Below are positions 8,190-16,062 of a stretch of DNA of 64,000 bases, piece by piece (the stretch's first letter is position 1; the number at the start of each line of letters is the position of its first letter). Position numbers and translations under genes: made by a program. The notes below the pieces were generated by a model. That model was given only the letters and a program-made list of their open reading frames with translations, made no database searches and was not told the origin of the DNA. This stretch comes from Dryocola clanedunensis (GTDB lineage Bacteria; Pseudomonadota; Gammaproteobacteria; Enterobacterales; Enterobacteriaceae): the NCBI RefSeq assembly GCF_025215155.1, contig NZ_JALHAM010000106.1. One strand, written 5' to 3'.

Positions 8190-8571
8190 GTTTGCAAATT
8201 TGCTGCCACAGCGCCCGTCGGGCGGTGCCATTATGATAAAGCTCGTTTAAGGCAGGCGTCGTCAACTGCACGCCGGGAAGAGAAAGCGGTGCCTCGACAC
8301 CCAGACGCCAGCTGTGGCAGGGCAAGTCTGCGGGCAACATTGCCGCACGTTCCGGCGTGAGCTGCATGACCTGTGCAGGCAGCAGTGCCAGCGCGCGCAG
8401 TACGTCGCCGACCAGCGGATCGCTGAGAGCCGGAAGCTCTTCGGCCACCATCACCAGCCGGGTGTTCGCCTGCAGCGAGACGGCAATTTCGCCCTGCAAC
8501 ACCAACGGTCGCCGCAGCTCCCACTGGGTGATGCCCAGTTGCTGTAACAGCCAGTCGCGTCGCGAAGTCAT
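8158..8571 (-). CDS. holD: DNA polymerase III psi subunit
   Basis: 137 residues from the ATG at 8571 (MTSRRDW), exactly the E. coli HolD length; an upstream in-frame start at 8595 is not conserved. Psi pairs with chi (HolC) and links the clamp loader to SSB. The protein keeps the QLGITQW N-terminal segment and the C-terminal ALWQQIC..HDFFP. It overlaps rimI and is divergent from rsmC. Confidence 0.94.
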   Translation of the reverse strand: MTSRRDWLLQQLGITQWELRRPLVLQGEIAVSLQANTRLVMVAEELPALSDPLVGDVLRALALLPAQVMQLTPERAAMLPADLPCHSWRLGVEAPLSLPGVQLTTPALNELYHNGTARRALWQQICKHEHDFFPDAG

Positions 8572-8678
8572 AGCGAAACCTTTTGAGAGTGCCAATTGGG
8601 GCGCAAATATAGCAAATACATCGAATGTGCGCCATTAAACCTCTATAATCCCGGATCTGATTTTCCAGGAGTAATTTG

Positions 8679-9716
8679 ATGACTGCGTTAACCCCGGCAA
8701 GCGAAGTGCTGCTGCGCCACAGCGATGATTTTACCGAAAGCCGCGTCCTGTTTGCCGGTGATCTTCAAGACGATCTACCCGCCCGTTTCGACACCGCGGA
8801 AAGCCGCGCTCATACCCAACAGTTCCACCACTGGCAGGTGCTCAGCGCCCAGATGGGTGAAAATGCACAGTACGGACTTGTTGCGGGAGCCGACATCGTC
8901 GGTGACTGTAATACGCTGATTTACTACTGGCCGAAAAACAAGCCGGAAGCGCAATTCCAGCTGATGAACATTCTCTCCCTGATGCCGGTTGGCTGTGACG
9001 TATTCGTTGTGGGTGAAAACCGCAGCGGCGTGCGGAGTGCGGAACAAATCCTTGAAGACTATTGCCCGCTGACCAAAATCGACAGCGCGCGCCGCTGCGG
9101 TCTGTACCACGGTCGCCTCGAAACGCAACCTAAGTTTGACCAACAGGCGTGGTGGGATGAGTACGAACACGAAGGCATGACGGTGAAAACCCTGCCGGGC
9201 GTGTTCAGCCGCGATGGCCTGGACACCGGCAGCAAGCTGCTGCTTTCCACCCTGACCGCGCATACCAAAGGCAAAGTGCTGGACGTAGGCTGCGGCGCGG
9301 GCGTGCTGGCGATTACGCTTAAGAGCCACTCTCCGAAAGTCCGTCTGACGCTTTGTGATGTCAGCGCTACGGCAGTGGAAGCCAGCCGCGCAACGCTTGC
9401 CGCAAACGAAATCGAAGGTGAGGTGATCGCCAGCAACGTCTATTCAGAAATCAATGGCCGTTTCGACATGATTATCTCCAACCCACCGTTCCACGATGGC
9501 ATGCAGACCAGCCTGGATGCGGCCCATCAGCTGATCCGCGGGGCGGCTCGTCATCTGAACATGGGCGGCGAACTCCGCATCGTTGCCAACGCCTTCCTGG
9601 CCTACCCGAACGTGCTGGACGAAGTGTTTGGCAGCCATGAGGTCATCGCACAAACAGGTCGTTTTAAAGTTTACCGTGCCGTACTGGCCCGTGCAGCCAA
9701 GGCGAAGAAGCGCTAA
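8679..9716 (+). CDS. rsmC: 16S rRNA m2G1207 methyltransferase RsmC
   Basis: The 345-residue protein has an N-terminal pseudo-methyltransferase half and a C-terminal catalytic SAM domain with DVGCGAGVL near residue 205 and the NPPFHDG motif (catalytic NPPF) near 270. It methylates G1207 of 16S rRNA in the 30S subunit. I use the ATG at 8679, after CAGGAG; a TTG one codon earlier is less likely. A TATAAT at 8644-8649 is a likely -10. Divergent from holD-rimI. Confidence 0.96.
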   Translation: MTALTPASEVLLRHSDDFTESRVLFAGDLQDDLPARFDTAESRAHTQQFHHWQVLSAQMGENAQYGLVAGADIVGDCNTLIYYWPKNKPEAQFQLMNILSLMPVGCDVFVVGENRSGVRSAEQILEDYCPLTKIDSARRCGLYHGRLETQPKFDQQAWWDEYEHEGMTVKTLPGVFSRDGLDTGSKLLLSTLTAHTKGKVLDVGCGAGVLAITLKSHSPKVRLTLCDVSATAVEASRATLAANEIEGEVIASNVYSEINGRFDMIISNPPFHDGMQTSLDAAHQLIRGAARHLNMGGELRIVANAFLAYPNVLDEVFGSHEVIAQTGRFKVYRAVLARAAKAKKR

Positions 9717-9771
9717 ACACGCCCCAGCGCCGCTTTTTGCAGCAATTGCGAAAGCGGTGCCAAATTAACTG

Positions 9772-9799
9772 TTGACGAAGCTCAGAAAACATCTAGAAT
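9772..9799 (+). promoter_or_regulatory. Promoter of the tRNA-Leu operon
   Basis: TTGACG (9772-9777), a 16-bp spacer and TAGAAT (9794-9799), followed by a GC-rich discriminator (GCGCCTCC), is typical of stringently controlled stable RNA promoters. Confidence 0.8.
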
Positions 9800-9837
9800 G
9801 CGCCTCCGTGGTTGTGATACTTCGGTATGACAGGTAT

Positions 9838-9924
9838 GCGAAGGTGGCGGAATTGGTAGACGCGCTAGCTTCAGGTGTTAGTGTTCTTACGGACGTGAGG
9901 GTTCAAGTCCCTCTCTTCGCACCA
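9838..9924 (+). tRNA. leuQ: tRNA-Leu (CAG), first copy
   Basis: An 87-nt class II tRNA from GCGAAGG to TTCGCACCA with an encoded CCA, anticodon CAG in GCTTCAGGTG and a long variable arm. Symbols follow E. coli leuQPV order by position only. Variable-arm reading is GTTC..GGAC, with one G-U pair. Confidence 0.97.
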
Positions 9925-9956
9925 CCAACAACCACGCAAGATATCGTTCGCACTGC

Positions 9957-10043
9957 GCGAAGGTGGCGGAATTGGTAGACGCGCTAGCTTCAGGTGTTAG
10001 TGTTCTTACGGACGTGAGGGTTCAAGTCCCTCTCTTCGCACCA
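9957..10043 (+). tRNA. leuP: tRNA-Leu (CAG), second copy
   Basis: Identical in sequence to the first copy as far as I can read, 87 nt with encoded CCA, separated from it by 32 nt. Part of the same transcript. Confidence 0.97.
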
Positions 10044-10089
10044 TGCGAAGGCGATATCTGACCTTTAAGCGCAAGCTTAGAAAAACTGT

Positions 10090-10176
10090 GCGAAGGTGGC
10101 GGAATTGGTAGACGCGCTAGCTTCAGGTGTTAGTGTCCTAACGGACGTGAGGGTTCAAGTCCCTCTCTTCGCACCA
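10090..10176 (+). tRNA. leuV: tRNA-Leu (CAG), third copy
   Basis: 87 nt with encoded CCA. Differs from the other two only in the variable arm (GTCCTAAC in place of GTTCTTAC), which turns a G-U pair into G-C and changes a loop base. A weak hairpin follows at about 10174-10200. Confidence 0.97.
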
Positions 10177-10247
10177 CTTTCTGGTTGTTTCCCAGAAGTG
10201 ATCCAGTAAGTCCTCAGTTGTTTTCTGCATAAATTCTTATCTCCTTT

Positions 10248-10481
10248 TTATCTCCAGATATTCATCATCACCAGAGCGATCCCGCTGGCGAACGCAATGC
10301 CAGACGGCAGCAGTACGTAATGCCGCAACCGCTTGTGGTACAGCATGCCCGCAGAAGCTACCAGCCCCAGCACAACCAGCACCCGCCACTGGCTGAACGA
10401 CAGATCCATCCATACCAGCGCGGCGACGATCAAACCCGGCACGATAACCCCCCAGGCACTTTCAAGCTGTCGATGTAACAT
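10248..10481 (-). CDS. yjjZ: DUF1435 membrane protein YjjZ
   Basis: A 77-residue protein with about three hydrophobic segments (roughly residues 12-25, 33-47 and 57-73), similar to DUF1435/YjjZ of enterics and in the same place next to leuQPV and rsmC. Function is unknown. A Fur-like box lies directly upstream, agreeing with the iron regulation reported for yjjZ in E. coli. Confidence 0.8.
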   Translation of the reverse strand: MLHRQLESAWGVIVPGLIVAALVWMDLSFSQWRVLVVLGLVASAGMLYHKRLRHYVLLPSGIAFASGIALVMMNIWR

Positions 10482-10500
10482 ACTGGCTATCTCATCAATT

Positions 10501-10519
10501 GGTAATGATAACCAATATC
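10501..10519 (-). promoter_or_regulatory. Fur box upstream of yjjZ
   Basis: On the minus strand GATATTGGTTATCATTACC matches the 19-bp Fur consensus at 15 positions. It is 20 bp from the start codon, where Fur would block transcription. Confidence 0.7.
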
Positions 10520-10731
10520 ATATGATAAATTTTCTCATTTGTCAGTATATCGACCGCTGACGGCTGTATTTCATCAGATGACATACATTCATGAAGGTGA
10601 TAGATTGAGCAATAACGTTAAGAAAATTCACTAGTCCATAACAACTAACGTTACTTCGTTATCCGCAAAAATAACTTTTATCCATCACGCAGTGACAACC
10701 CCGACATCTGGCCGAAAGAATCTAATTATCT

Positions 10732-11796
10732 ATGAGTGCAAAAACCTGGCGGGCATTACTGAAAGGTAAGCATCAGCTTTCTTTACGTTTATTCCTGTTA
10801 CTCAACGCAATCTCTGCCTGTTTCAGCCTGGCAAGCCCCATCCATCAAACGATGCCGTTTACCGTGCCCGTTGGTTTGATTTTACTTATCAGTGCCTCAT
10901 TACTTGCATGGCAATTAATTGATAAACAAAGATTAATTAATATTAATTATACCTCTTTTACCCTCGGCTTATTATGGGCATGGCACATCATTATCAAAAA
11001 TGATGCGATTCCCAATACCGACGCCTCGTTTTTAATCATCGCCCTGCTGACGATGTTATTTATCGGTGCCATCTCTTTTATCAATAATTTACAGGCCTTT
11101 ATCTTACATTGTCTGCCCGCAACGCTGACCATTCTCTGGCTCGACCAGGGAGAACACTGGCTGCGAGTGCTCTACTCTGTCGCCCTGCCAGGAGTGGGCA
11201 TCACCATCCAGCATATTATTCAGCGCAGAAATGATAATTTCACCCAACGGCTGATGAACAAGCTGCTGGAAGAGAAAGAGACGCTCACCGACCTGAGCAT
11301 GATCGACCCGCTCACCGGCCTCTATAACCGCCGTGGCTTTCAGAGCCGCCTGGAGAATGTGATGGCAGCCGGCAGCGGCAATCATTACGTGCTGCTGCTC
11401 GATATTGACCATTTTAAGGCTTACAACGATAACTATGGCCACAGCATGGGTGACCAGGCGCTGATTCGCGTCTCCGCTGCCATTCGTGATGCGGTGCGCT
11501 CAAGGGACATTGTGACCCGCTACGGCGGAGAAGAGTTTATGGTCTTACTGACAAATACCGATGCCGAAAACGCGATGGAGACCGCAGAGCGCATTCGCCT
11601 GCGTGTTTACGATCTTAGAATTCTGCATCTGTTTAATGAGCAGGTAGCAACAAACGTGACGATAAGCATCGGTATTGCCCCTTTACTGGATGACGGCATC
11701 GAAGAAGCGCTGGAGATGGCCGACAAAGCGCTATACCGGGCGAAGGGCCAGGGACGTAACAGCATTCTGACCAGCGATAATTTGCAGGCCGCCTGA
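10732..11796 (+). CDS. Membrane-bound diguanylate cyclase
   Basis: The N-terminal 170 residues hold about six hydrophobic segments, followed by a short coiled linker and a GGDEF domain (about 190-350). The active-site motif GGEEF is intact near residue 265 and preceded by RSRD, a product-inhibition I-site, so the enzyme should be active and feedback-controlled in making c-di-GMP. The input domain is not one I recognise by name. It lies between yjjZ and fhuF, where E. coli has nothing. The start has only a weak ribosome site. Confidence 0.9.
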   Translation: MSAKTWRALLKGKHQLSLRLFLLLNAISACFSLASPIHQTMPFTVPVGLILLISASLLAWQLIDKQRLININYTSFTLGLLWAWHIIIKNDAIPNTDASFLIIALLTMLFIGAISFINNLQAFILHCLPATLTILWLDQGEHWLRVLYSVALPGVGITIQHIIQRRNDNFTQRLMNKLLEEKETLTDLSMIDPLTGLYNRRGFQSRLENVMAAGSGNHYVLLLDIDHFKAYNDNYGHSMGDQALIRVSAAIRDAVRSRDIVTRYGGEEFMVLLTNTDAENAMETAERIRLRVYDLRILHLFNEQVATNVTISIGIAPLLDDGIEEALEMADKALYRAKGQGRNSILTSDNLQAA

Positions 11797-11857
11797 GATT
11801 TGAGCTTTCTCTTGCGGAACGCACAAATTCACCTTGCTAACGCTTTTGCCTGTAGCT

Positions 11858-11879
11858 AGGATTGGCAATCATTATCATT
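11858..11879 (+). promoter_or_regulatory. Fur-like site upstream of fhuF
   Basis: GGCAATCATTATCATT contains a perfect 10-bp Fur half (AATCATTATC at 11867-11876). fhuF is Fur-repressed in E. coli. The site lies 24 bp upstream of the chosen fhuF start and inside the longer possible frame, supporting the later start. Confidence 0.65.
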
Positions 11880-11902
11880 TAGATTCCCGGTCGTATCAGG
11901 CA

Positions 11903-12691
11903 ATGGCGCTTCAGTCCCAGAGATTTATCGATGACATAGCATGGCAAACGCCTTATACGCGCGCGTTGCCCTCCTTTGCCGACGATCTACGCGACCATTT
12001 CACCCTTCATCGCGCTTACTTTAACGATTTCATTAAGCTTAGCGAATGCCCACCGGCTAACGCCCTGACCTTTTACCAGTGGGCGCAACCCGCCACGCTA
12101 ACGTCCTTGATAGCCTGCTATTCAGACCATATCTACCGCAACGATCCGCAGCAGTCCCGCGAAGGCAAACCGCTTAAATCCCTCTGGGCTCAGTGGTATC
12201 TCGGCCTGCTTGTTCCGCCGTTGCTGATGGCGCTGGTCACTCACCCTCGCGCGCTGAATATCAGCCCGGAGCATATCCACGTTAAGTTTCACGAAACGGG
12301 CCGGGCAGAGAGCTTCTGGCTGGACGTTAAAGAAGACAGCGCGACAACCGTCTTACCGCTGCGTCTGCGTGTGGAGAAACTGATTAGCGAAGGGATGAAG
12401 CCGGTGGTGGATGCGCTTGAAGCCAGCGGAGATATCAATGGCAAGCTTATCTGGGCGAATACGGGGTATCTCATCAACTGGTTCCTTGGCGAACTCAAAG
12501 ACCTGCTGAGTGATGAAGCTGTCGCCGAACTACGTCAGGCATGCTTCTTCGAGAAACTGCTGACGGACGGACAGGATAACCCGCTCTACCGCACCGTCGT
12601 GCCCCGTGAGGGACTGCTGGTGCGCCGCACTTGCTGCCAGCGCTATAAGCTGCCGGGCGTTCAGGGCTGCGGTGACTGCACCTTAAAATAG
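11903..12691 (+). CDS. fhuF: Ferric iron-siderophore reductase FhuF
   Basis: 262 residues from the ATG at 11903 (MALQSQRF), exactly the E. coli length; an in-frame ATG at 11834 would place the Fur site inside the gene. The C-terminus carries the CC-x10-C-x2-C cluster (CCQRYKLPGVQGCGDC) that binds the [2Fe-2S] centre. FhuF reduces hydroxamate-bound Fe(III) in the cytoplasm. It is close to the Fur-controlled yjjZ. Confidence 0.95.
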   Translation: MALQSQRFIDDIAWQTPYTRALPSFADDLRDHFTLHRAYFNDFIKLSECPPANALTFYQWAQPATLTSLIACYSDHIYRNDPQQSREGKPLKSLWAQWYLGLLVPPLLMALVTHPRALNISPEHIHVKFHETGRAESFWLDVKEDSATTVLPLRLRVEKLISEGMKPVVDALEASGDINGKLIWANTGYLINWFLGELKDLLSDEAVAELRQACFFEKLLTDGQDNPLYRTVVPREGLLVRRTCCQRYKLPGVQGCGDCTLK

Positions 12692-12702
12692 CCTCTGACA
12701 AC

Positions 12703-12732
12703 TTCCGGTGGATGGCGCTGCGCTTATCCAGC
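12703..12732. repeat. REP-like element
   Basis: TTCCGGTGGATGGCGCTGCG followed by CTTATCCA is a single REP-type palindrome between fhuF and its terminator. Confidence 0.6.
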
Positions 12733-12752
12733 CCACAAAAAGCATCTTAAAC

Positions 12753-12776
12753 AAACGGCGGGTTTCCCCGCCGTTT
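12753..12776. terminator. Bidirectional terminator between fhuF and the PTS operon
   Basis: A perfect 10-bp stem (AAACGGCGGG with CCCGCCGTTT) with a TTTC loop and T/A runs on both sides serves the convergent genes. Confidence 0.85.
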
Positions 12777-12789
12777 TCACATCTTACTT

Positions 12790-14136
12790 TTACGCCGCCT
12801 GCTGGCTCTCTTCGCCAGAGGCTTTTTGCGCCTCTTCCGCTTCCTGCTCCAGCAGCTGCTTCTCGTACACTTTAAAGAACGGGAAGTAGATGATGGCGGA
12901 CACCACGGCAAGCAGCACCACCAGAATCGCCGCGCGGAAGTCCCAGCCCAGCGCCCAGGCCGCACCAATTGGTGCCGGAGCCGTCCAGGGCACAACGGAA
13001 ATCACGCGGCCAATCAGATCCAGCTTCATCGCTCCCCATGCCAGCACGGCGTTAACCATTGGTGCCAGCAGGAAGGGAATGAAGAATACCGGGTTCATGA
13101 CGATTGGCGTACCGAAGATCACCGGCTCGTTGATGTTAAAGAAGCTTGGCACTACGCTCAGACGCCCGATAGAGCGCAGATGTGCTGAACGGCTACGCAG
13201 GTAGCAGATGACCAGGCCCATGGTGGCCCCGGAACCGCCGATAACGATAAAGAAGGTCCAGAAGGCTTCCATAAAGATATGCGGCAGCGGCGCACCCTGC
13301 GCCAGCGCGCTCTGGTTCATCCCAAGGTTGGTCAGCCAGAACATTTGCAGCATGCCGGAGATAATGGCCGCACCGTGGATGCCAGCAAACCACAGCAGGT
13401 GGCCAATCAGCACCGCCAGAAGAATCGCCGGCAGAGAATCCGCCGCGGAAACCAGAGGCTTAAACACGGACATAATGGCCTGCGGGATAAGCATATCGAA
13501 CTGAGACTGAATAAACAGGCTCAGCGGATAAAGCGTCAGCACCACCACCAGCACAGGTATGAGAAGATCAAAGGAATTTTTGATCATTGGCGGCACCTGG
13601 TCCGGCAGCTTAATACCGATGTTGTGCGCCTTGAGGAACCTCATCAGCTCCACGCAGTACACCGCCACCAGAATCGCCGTGAAGATCCCCGTTCCGCCCA
13701 AACTGTCGACCGGCATGGTGCCTTTCGTTTTCGGTGCAGCAACCAGCAGGAATGCCATCAGAGACAGCATGGCGCACATGAAAGGATCCAGCGCATGTGA
13801 CTTCACATAGTGCTTGCCGAGGTTATAGGCAATCGCCATACAGATATAGATCGACATGATGCCCATTGTCATATCAAACGGCGTGAGGATTTGCCCCTCA
13901 AACTGTTTTGCCATATCCAGCCACGCGCGGGCGAAGCCCCAGGTCGTGGTTGGCGAGAACGGCGGATAAGCAAAGACCAGCAGGAATGAGCCGACGATCA
14001 TAAATGGCATGGCGGAAATAAAGCCGTCACGGATAGCCATAACGTGGCGCTGGGAAGAGATACGTCCGGCAACCGGACTGACATAGTTTTCAACAAACCG
14101 GAAAATCAAATTAAAGGCGGCATGGTTAGAAGACAT
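12790..14136 (-). CDS. PTS EIIC, lactose/cellobiose family
   Basis: The 448-residue protein has the layout of CelB/ChbC-type EIIC permeases: about ten membrane segments, an early RDGFISAMPFMIVGS motif near residue 37 and NEPVIFGTPIVMNP near 310, the sugar-binding loop. The C-terminus is a charged tail. AGGAG precedes the start. It follows a matching EIIB by 13 bp. No EIIA and no glycosidase are linked, so EIIA must come from elsewhere, and the sugar (a beta-glucoside or oligosaccharide is typical) cannot be named. Confidence 0.9.
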   Translation of the reverse strand: MSSNHAAFNLIFRFVENYVSPVAGRISSQRHVMAIRDGFISAMPFMIVGSFLLVFAYPPFSPTTTWGFARAWLDMAKQFEGQILTPFDMTMGIMSIYICMAIAYNLGKHYVKSHALDPFMCAMLSLMAFLLVAAPKTKGTMPVDSLGGTGIFTAILVAVYCVELMRFLKAHNIGIKLPDQVPPMIKNSFDLLIPVLVVVLTLYPLSLFIQSQFDMLIPQAIMSVFKPLVSAADSLPAILLAVLIGHLLWFAGIHGAAIISGMLQMFWLTNLGMNQSALAQGAPLPHIFMEAFWTFFIVIGGSGATMGLVICYLRSRSAHLRSIGRLSVVPSFFNINEPVIFGTPIVMNPVFFIPFLLAPMVNAVLAWGAMKLDLIGRVISVVPWTAPAPIGAAWALGWDFRAAILVVLLAVVSAIIYFPFFKVYEKQLLEQEAEEAQKASGEESQQAA

Positions 14137-14149
14137 TTTTATTCTCCTG

Positions 14150-14455
14150 TCAGGCTATCAACGCGAGTGCGTCAGCGAGAATTTTATCGCCGCGCATCAT
14201 TCCGTAATCCATAGAGTTAATCACCGTGACCGGGATCTGTTTAGGTGCTGCCTGCGCTTTAAAATCCTCCAGACGATATTTAATTTGTGGGCCGAGTAAA
14301 CAGCAATCATAACCGGGCATCACGTCAGTGAACTCTTCAATACCTACTGCTTTTATTTCTACGTCAATCCGTTGCACTAAAGCAGCTTGCTTCATCCTGT
14401 TCACGACCATGCTGGTAGACATACCAGCGGCACAGCATAAAAGGATACGTTTCAT
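14150..14455 (-). CDS. PTS EIIB, lactose/cellobiose family
   Basis: A 101-residue EIIB with the phosphocysteine motif CAAGMSTSM at residues 8-16 and the usual family length. It would pass phosphate from EIIA to the sugar held by the EIIC encoded just downstream. A seven-G tract (14480-14486) and a 33-bp palindrome lie upstream. Confidence 0.92.
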   Translation of the reverse strand: MKRILLCCAAGMSTSMVVNRMKQAALVQRIDVEIKAVGIEEFTDVMPGYDCCLLGPQIKYRLEDFKAQAAPKQIPVTVINSMDYGMMRGDKILADALALIA

Positions 14456-14517
14456 AGACAGCTCTTATTATTAGGTACAGGGGGGGTTACAAATTCAGTA
14501 TTCCCTGCTCTTTACCG

Positions 14518-14550
14518 CACTGCAACCGGTTACTGTAACCGGTTGCAGTG
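14518..14550. promoter_or_regulatory. 33-bp perfect palindrome with two AACCGGTT boxes
   Basis: Arms of 16 bp (14518-14533 and 14535-14550) are perfectly complementary around T14534. Each arm contains AACCGGTT, itself palindromic, centred 13 bp apart. AACCGGTT is the core of several LacI/GalR-family operators such as AscG. It lies 63 bp upstream of the PTS EIIB gene and 114 bp upstream of the ybaK-like gene, so it could control either. No LacI-family gene is in the window. Confidence 0.75.
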
Positions 14551-14663
14551 ATTGTGAAGAAGATCGACAAATAAATGAAATTAAGCAGGGCTAATGATTA
14601 TAAGCGGTTTACAGAAAGCACAACCTTATGCGAAATTATTTGCAGCTAAATCAGGAGAAACAC

Positions 14664-15122
14664 ATGAGTCTGCAGTCCGTTCGGCAATTTTTTGCTGACC
14701 ACGCCCCCGATATCGATATTATCGAACTCAGCCAAAGCACTGCCACCGTTGCACTCGCCGCCGCCGCGCACAATGTACAACCCGGCCAGATAGCCAAGAC
14801 GCTGTCGTTAAAAATCAAAAATGATGTCATTCTTATCGTCGCGAAAGGCGATGCACGGCTGGATAACAAAAAGCTTAAGGCCGCCTTTGGCGCCAAAGCC
14901 CGCATGCTCAGCAGCGATGAAGTCGTCACCTGGACCGGTCATCCTGTCGGTGGCGTTTGCCCTTTTGGGCTGGAGAATCCCCTCGCCGTTTATTGCGATG
15001 TCTCACTTAAACACTACGCGGAAGTTTTGCCTGCCGCAGGTGCAGTACACAGTGCCGTGCGCATCTCACCCGACCGTCTCGCCGAACTCACTGGCGCAAA
15101 ATGGGTGGATGTTTGCCTTTAG
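14664..15122 (+). CDS. YbaK/EbsC-family aminoacyl-tRNA deacylase-like protein
   Basis: 152 residues from the ATG at 14664 (MSLQSVRQ), which has CAGGAG upstream; an in-frame ATG at 14628 is poor. It has the YbaK fold with the conserved K near residue 41, the GDARLDNKKLK segment and the GGVCPFGL motif near 95. Family members hydrolyse mischarged tRNAs in trans; the tRNA served here is not clear. The gene is divergent from the PTS operon and followed by repeat copy 2. Confidence 0.85.
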   Translation: MSLQSVRQFFADHAPDIDIIELSQSTATVALAAAAHNVQPGQIAKTLSLKIKNDVILIVAKGDARLDNKKLKAAFGAKARMLSSDEVVTWTGHPVGGVCPFGLENPLAVYCDVSLKHYAEVLPAAGAVHSAVRISPDRLAELTGAKWVDVCL

Positions 15123-15123
15123 A

Positions 15124-15217
15124 TTGCTGACAAAGAAGGAAAAAGCGTGGTTTTTCCTTCTTTGTGATAACCAGGCGAAAATCAATGAATTGATTTTCCT
15201 TGTTATTTATTCGGTGA
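15124..15217 (+). repeat. Double-hairpin repeat, copy 2 (downstream of the ybaK-like gene)
   Basis: Hairpin A' has a perfect 15-bp stem (15130-15144 with 15151-15165). Hairpin B' has a perfect 10-bp stem (15077+100 to 15186, i.e. 15177-15186, with 15189-15198). It is followed by CTTGTTATTTATTCGGTGAG, closely matching the tail of copy 1. Relative to copy 1, stem A changes a G-C pair to A-T on both sides. The outer inverted repeat of copy 1 is degraded here to a few bases. Confidence 0.8.
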
Positions 15218-15287
15218 GATCTTTGCGAAACGCATTCGCTTTAGGTTTATCATCAGTCTGACAGGCCGCACAGCGGCCTTTTTTACT

Positions 15288-16043
15288 TCAATGATAGTCA
15301 TGAAGATCCGTTACCTGCACATTAGCACCAGGTTTTTCAAGCTCGCTCCTTAACGACAGCAAGTTCAATTCCCTCATTCCTCTGTCACTGACAATCCAGG
15401 CAAAGAGAGCCACATCGTTATCCACGGCCAGCCTGCGCATTGCACTTTTCTTCTGGGCGCTGATCGTTTTATTGCTTTTCTTTAGCAAGGTCGCAATCTG
15501 ATTGATGCGCCACCCCTTGCCAAGCAGCCTTAACACGCTGCGCTCGGAAAAAGTTAAATGAGTCTCACAGGTTTCATTCCCGGAGGGCTGAAAACGGGAT
15601 TTTTCCTGCAGCAGTGCAGGACTGATATAGCTATAGCGCTCCTCACAGTTAAAAATCTGTTCAACAAGATTCTCAACGGGTTCGCAGATGGACATCAAAG
15701 AGGTACGCAAGGTAAACATCCGCTCAACAGCTATATCAATCAGTGAGGGAGGCAGCAGAAAAATCCAGTAGAGATGACGAGAATGGTGCTGCAGTTCAGT
15801 GATGGTATTCAGCAGTTCGTGAATATTTGACGTGCTTTCGCTCAAATCAGCGACCACCACATTGATACCAGCCAACTGTGATTTACGTAAATCCAGCAGG
15901 GAGGAGAGGCTCATCAACGAGGCATCGGCAGACTCCTGAGATATCATCACTCGAAGCCCTTCACACAGAAGAGGGATTCGACTAATAACAATGACATGAC
16001 AAGCAGGATTGCGTAAAAATTTTAAGCTATGAATTCCTTTCAT
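15288..16043 (-). CDS. yjjQ: LuxR-family regulator YjjQ
   Basis: 251 residues from the ATG at 16043, which has AAGGAG at good spacing; an earlier in-frame start would overlap the upstream gene. The C-terminal LuxR helix-turn-helix (about residues 160-225, LLGKGWRINQIATLLKKSNK) is very close to E. coli YjjQ, and the gene lies between fhuF and yjjP as in E. coli. The N-terminal half is a degenerate receiver-like domain. YjjQ represses motility and other surface functions in E. coli. Normally it is first in the yjjQ-bglJ operon; here it is second. Confidence 0.78.
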   Translation of the reverse strand: MKGIHSLKFLRNPACHVIVISRIPLLCEGLRVMISQESADASLMSLSSLLDLRKSQLAGINVVVADLSESTSNIHELLNTITELQHHSRHLYWIFLLPPSLIDIAVERMFTLRTSLMSICEPVENLVEQIFNCEERYSYISPALLQEKSRFQPSGNETCETHLTFSERSVLRLLGKGWRINQIATLLKKSNKTISAQKKSAMRRLAVDNDVALFAWIVSDRGMRELNLLSLRSELEKPGANVQVTDLHDYH

Positions 16044-16062
16044 AGTATTCTCCTTGGGTGAT

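Noticed and set aside
9838..10176. tRNA array as an integration site
   Set aside because: The three genes are intact, no partial tRNA duplicate or integrase lies nearby, and the flanks follow the E. coli order.
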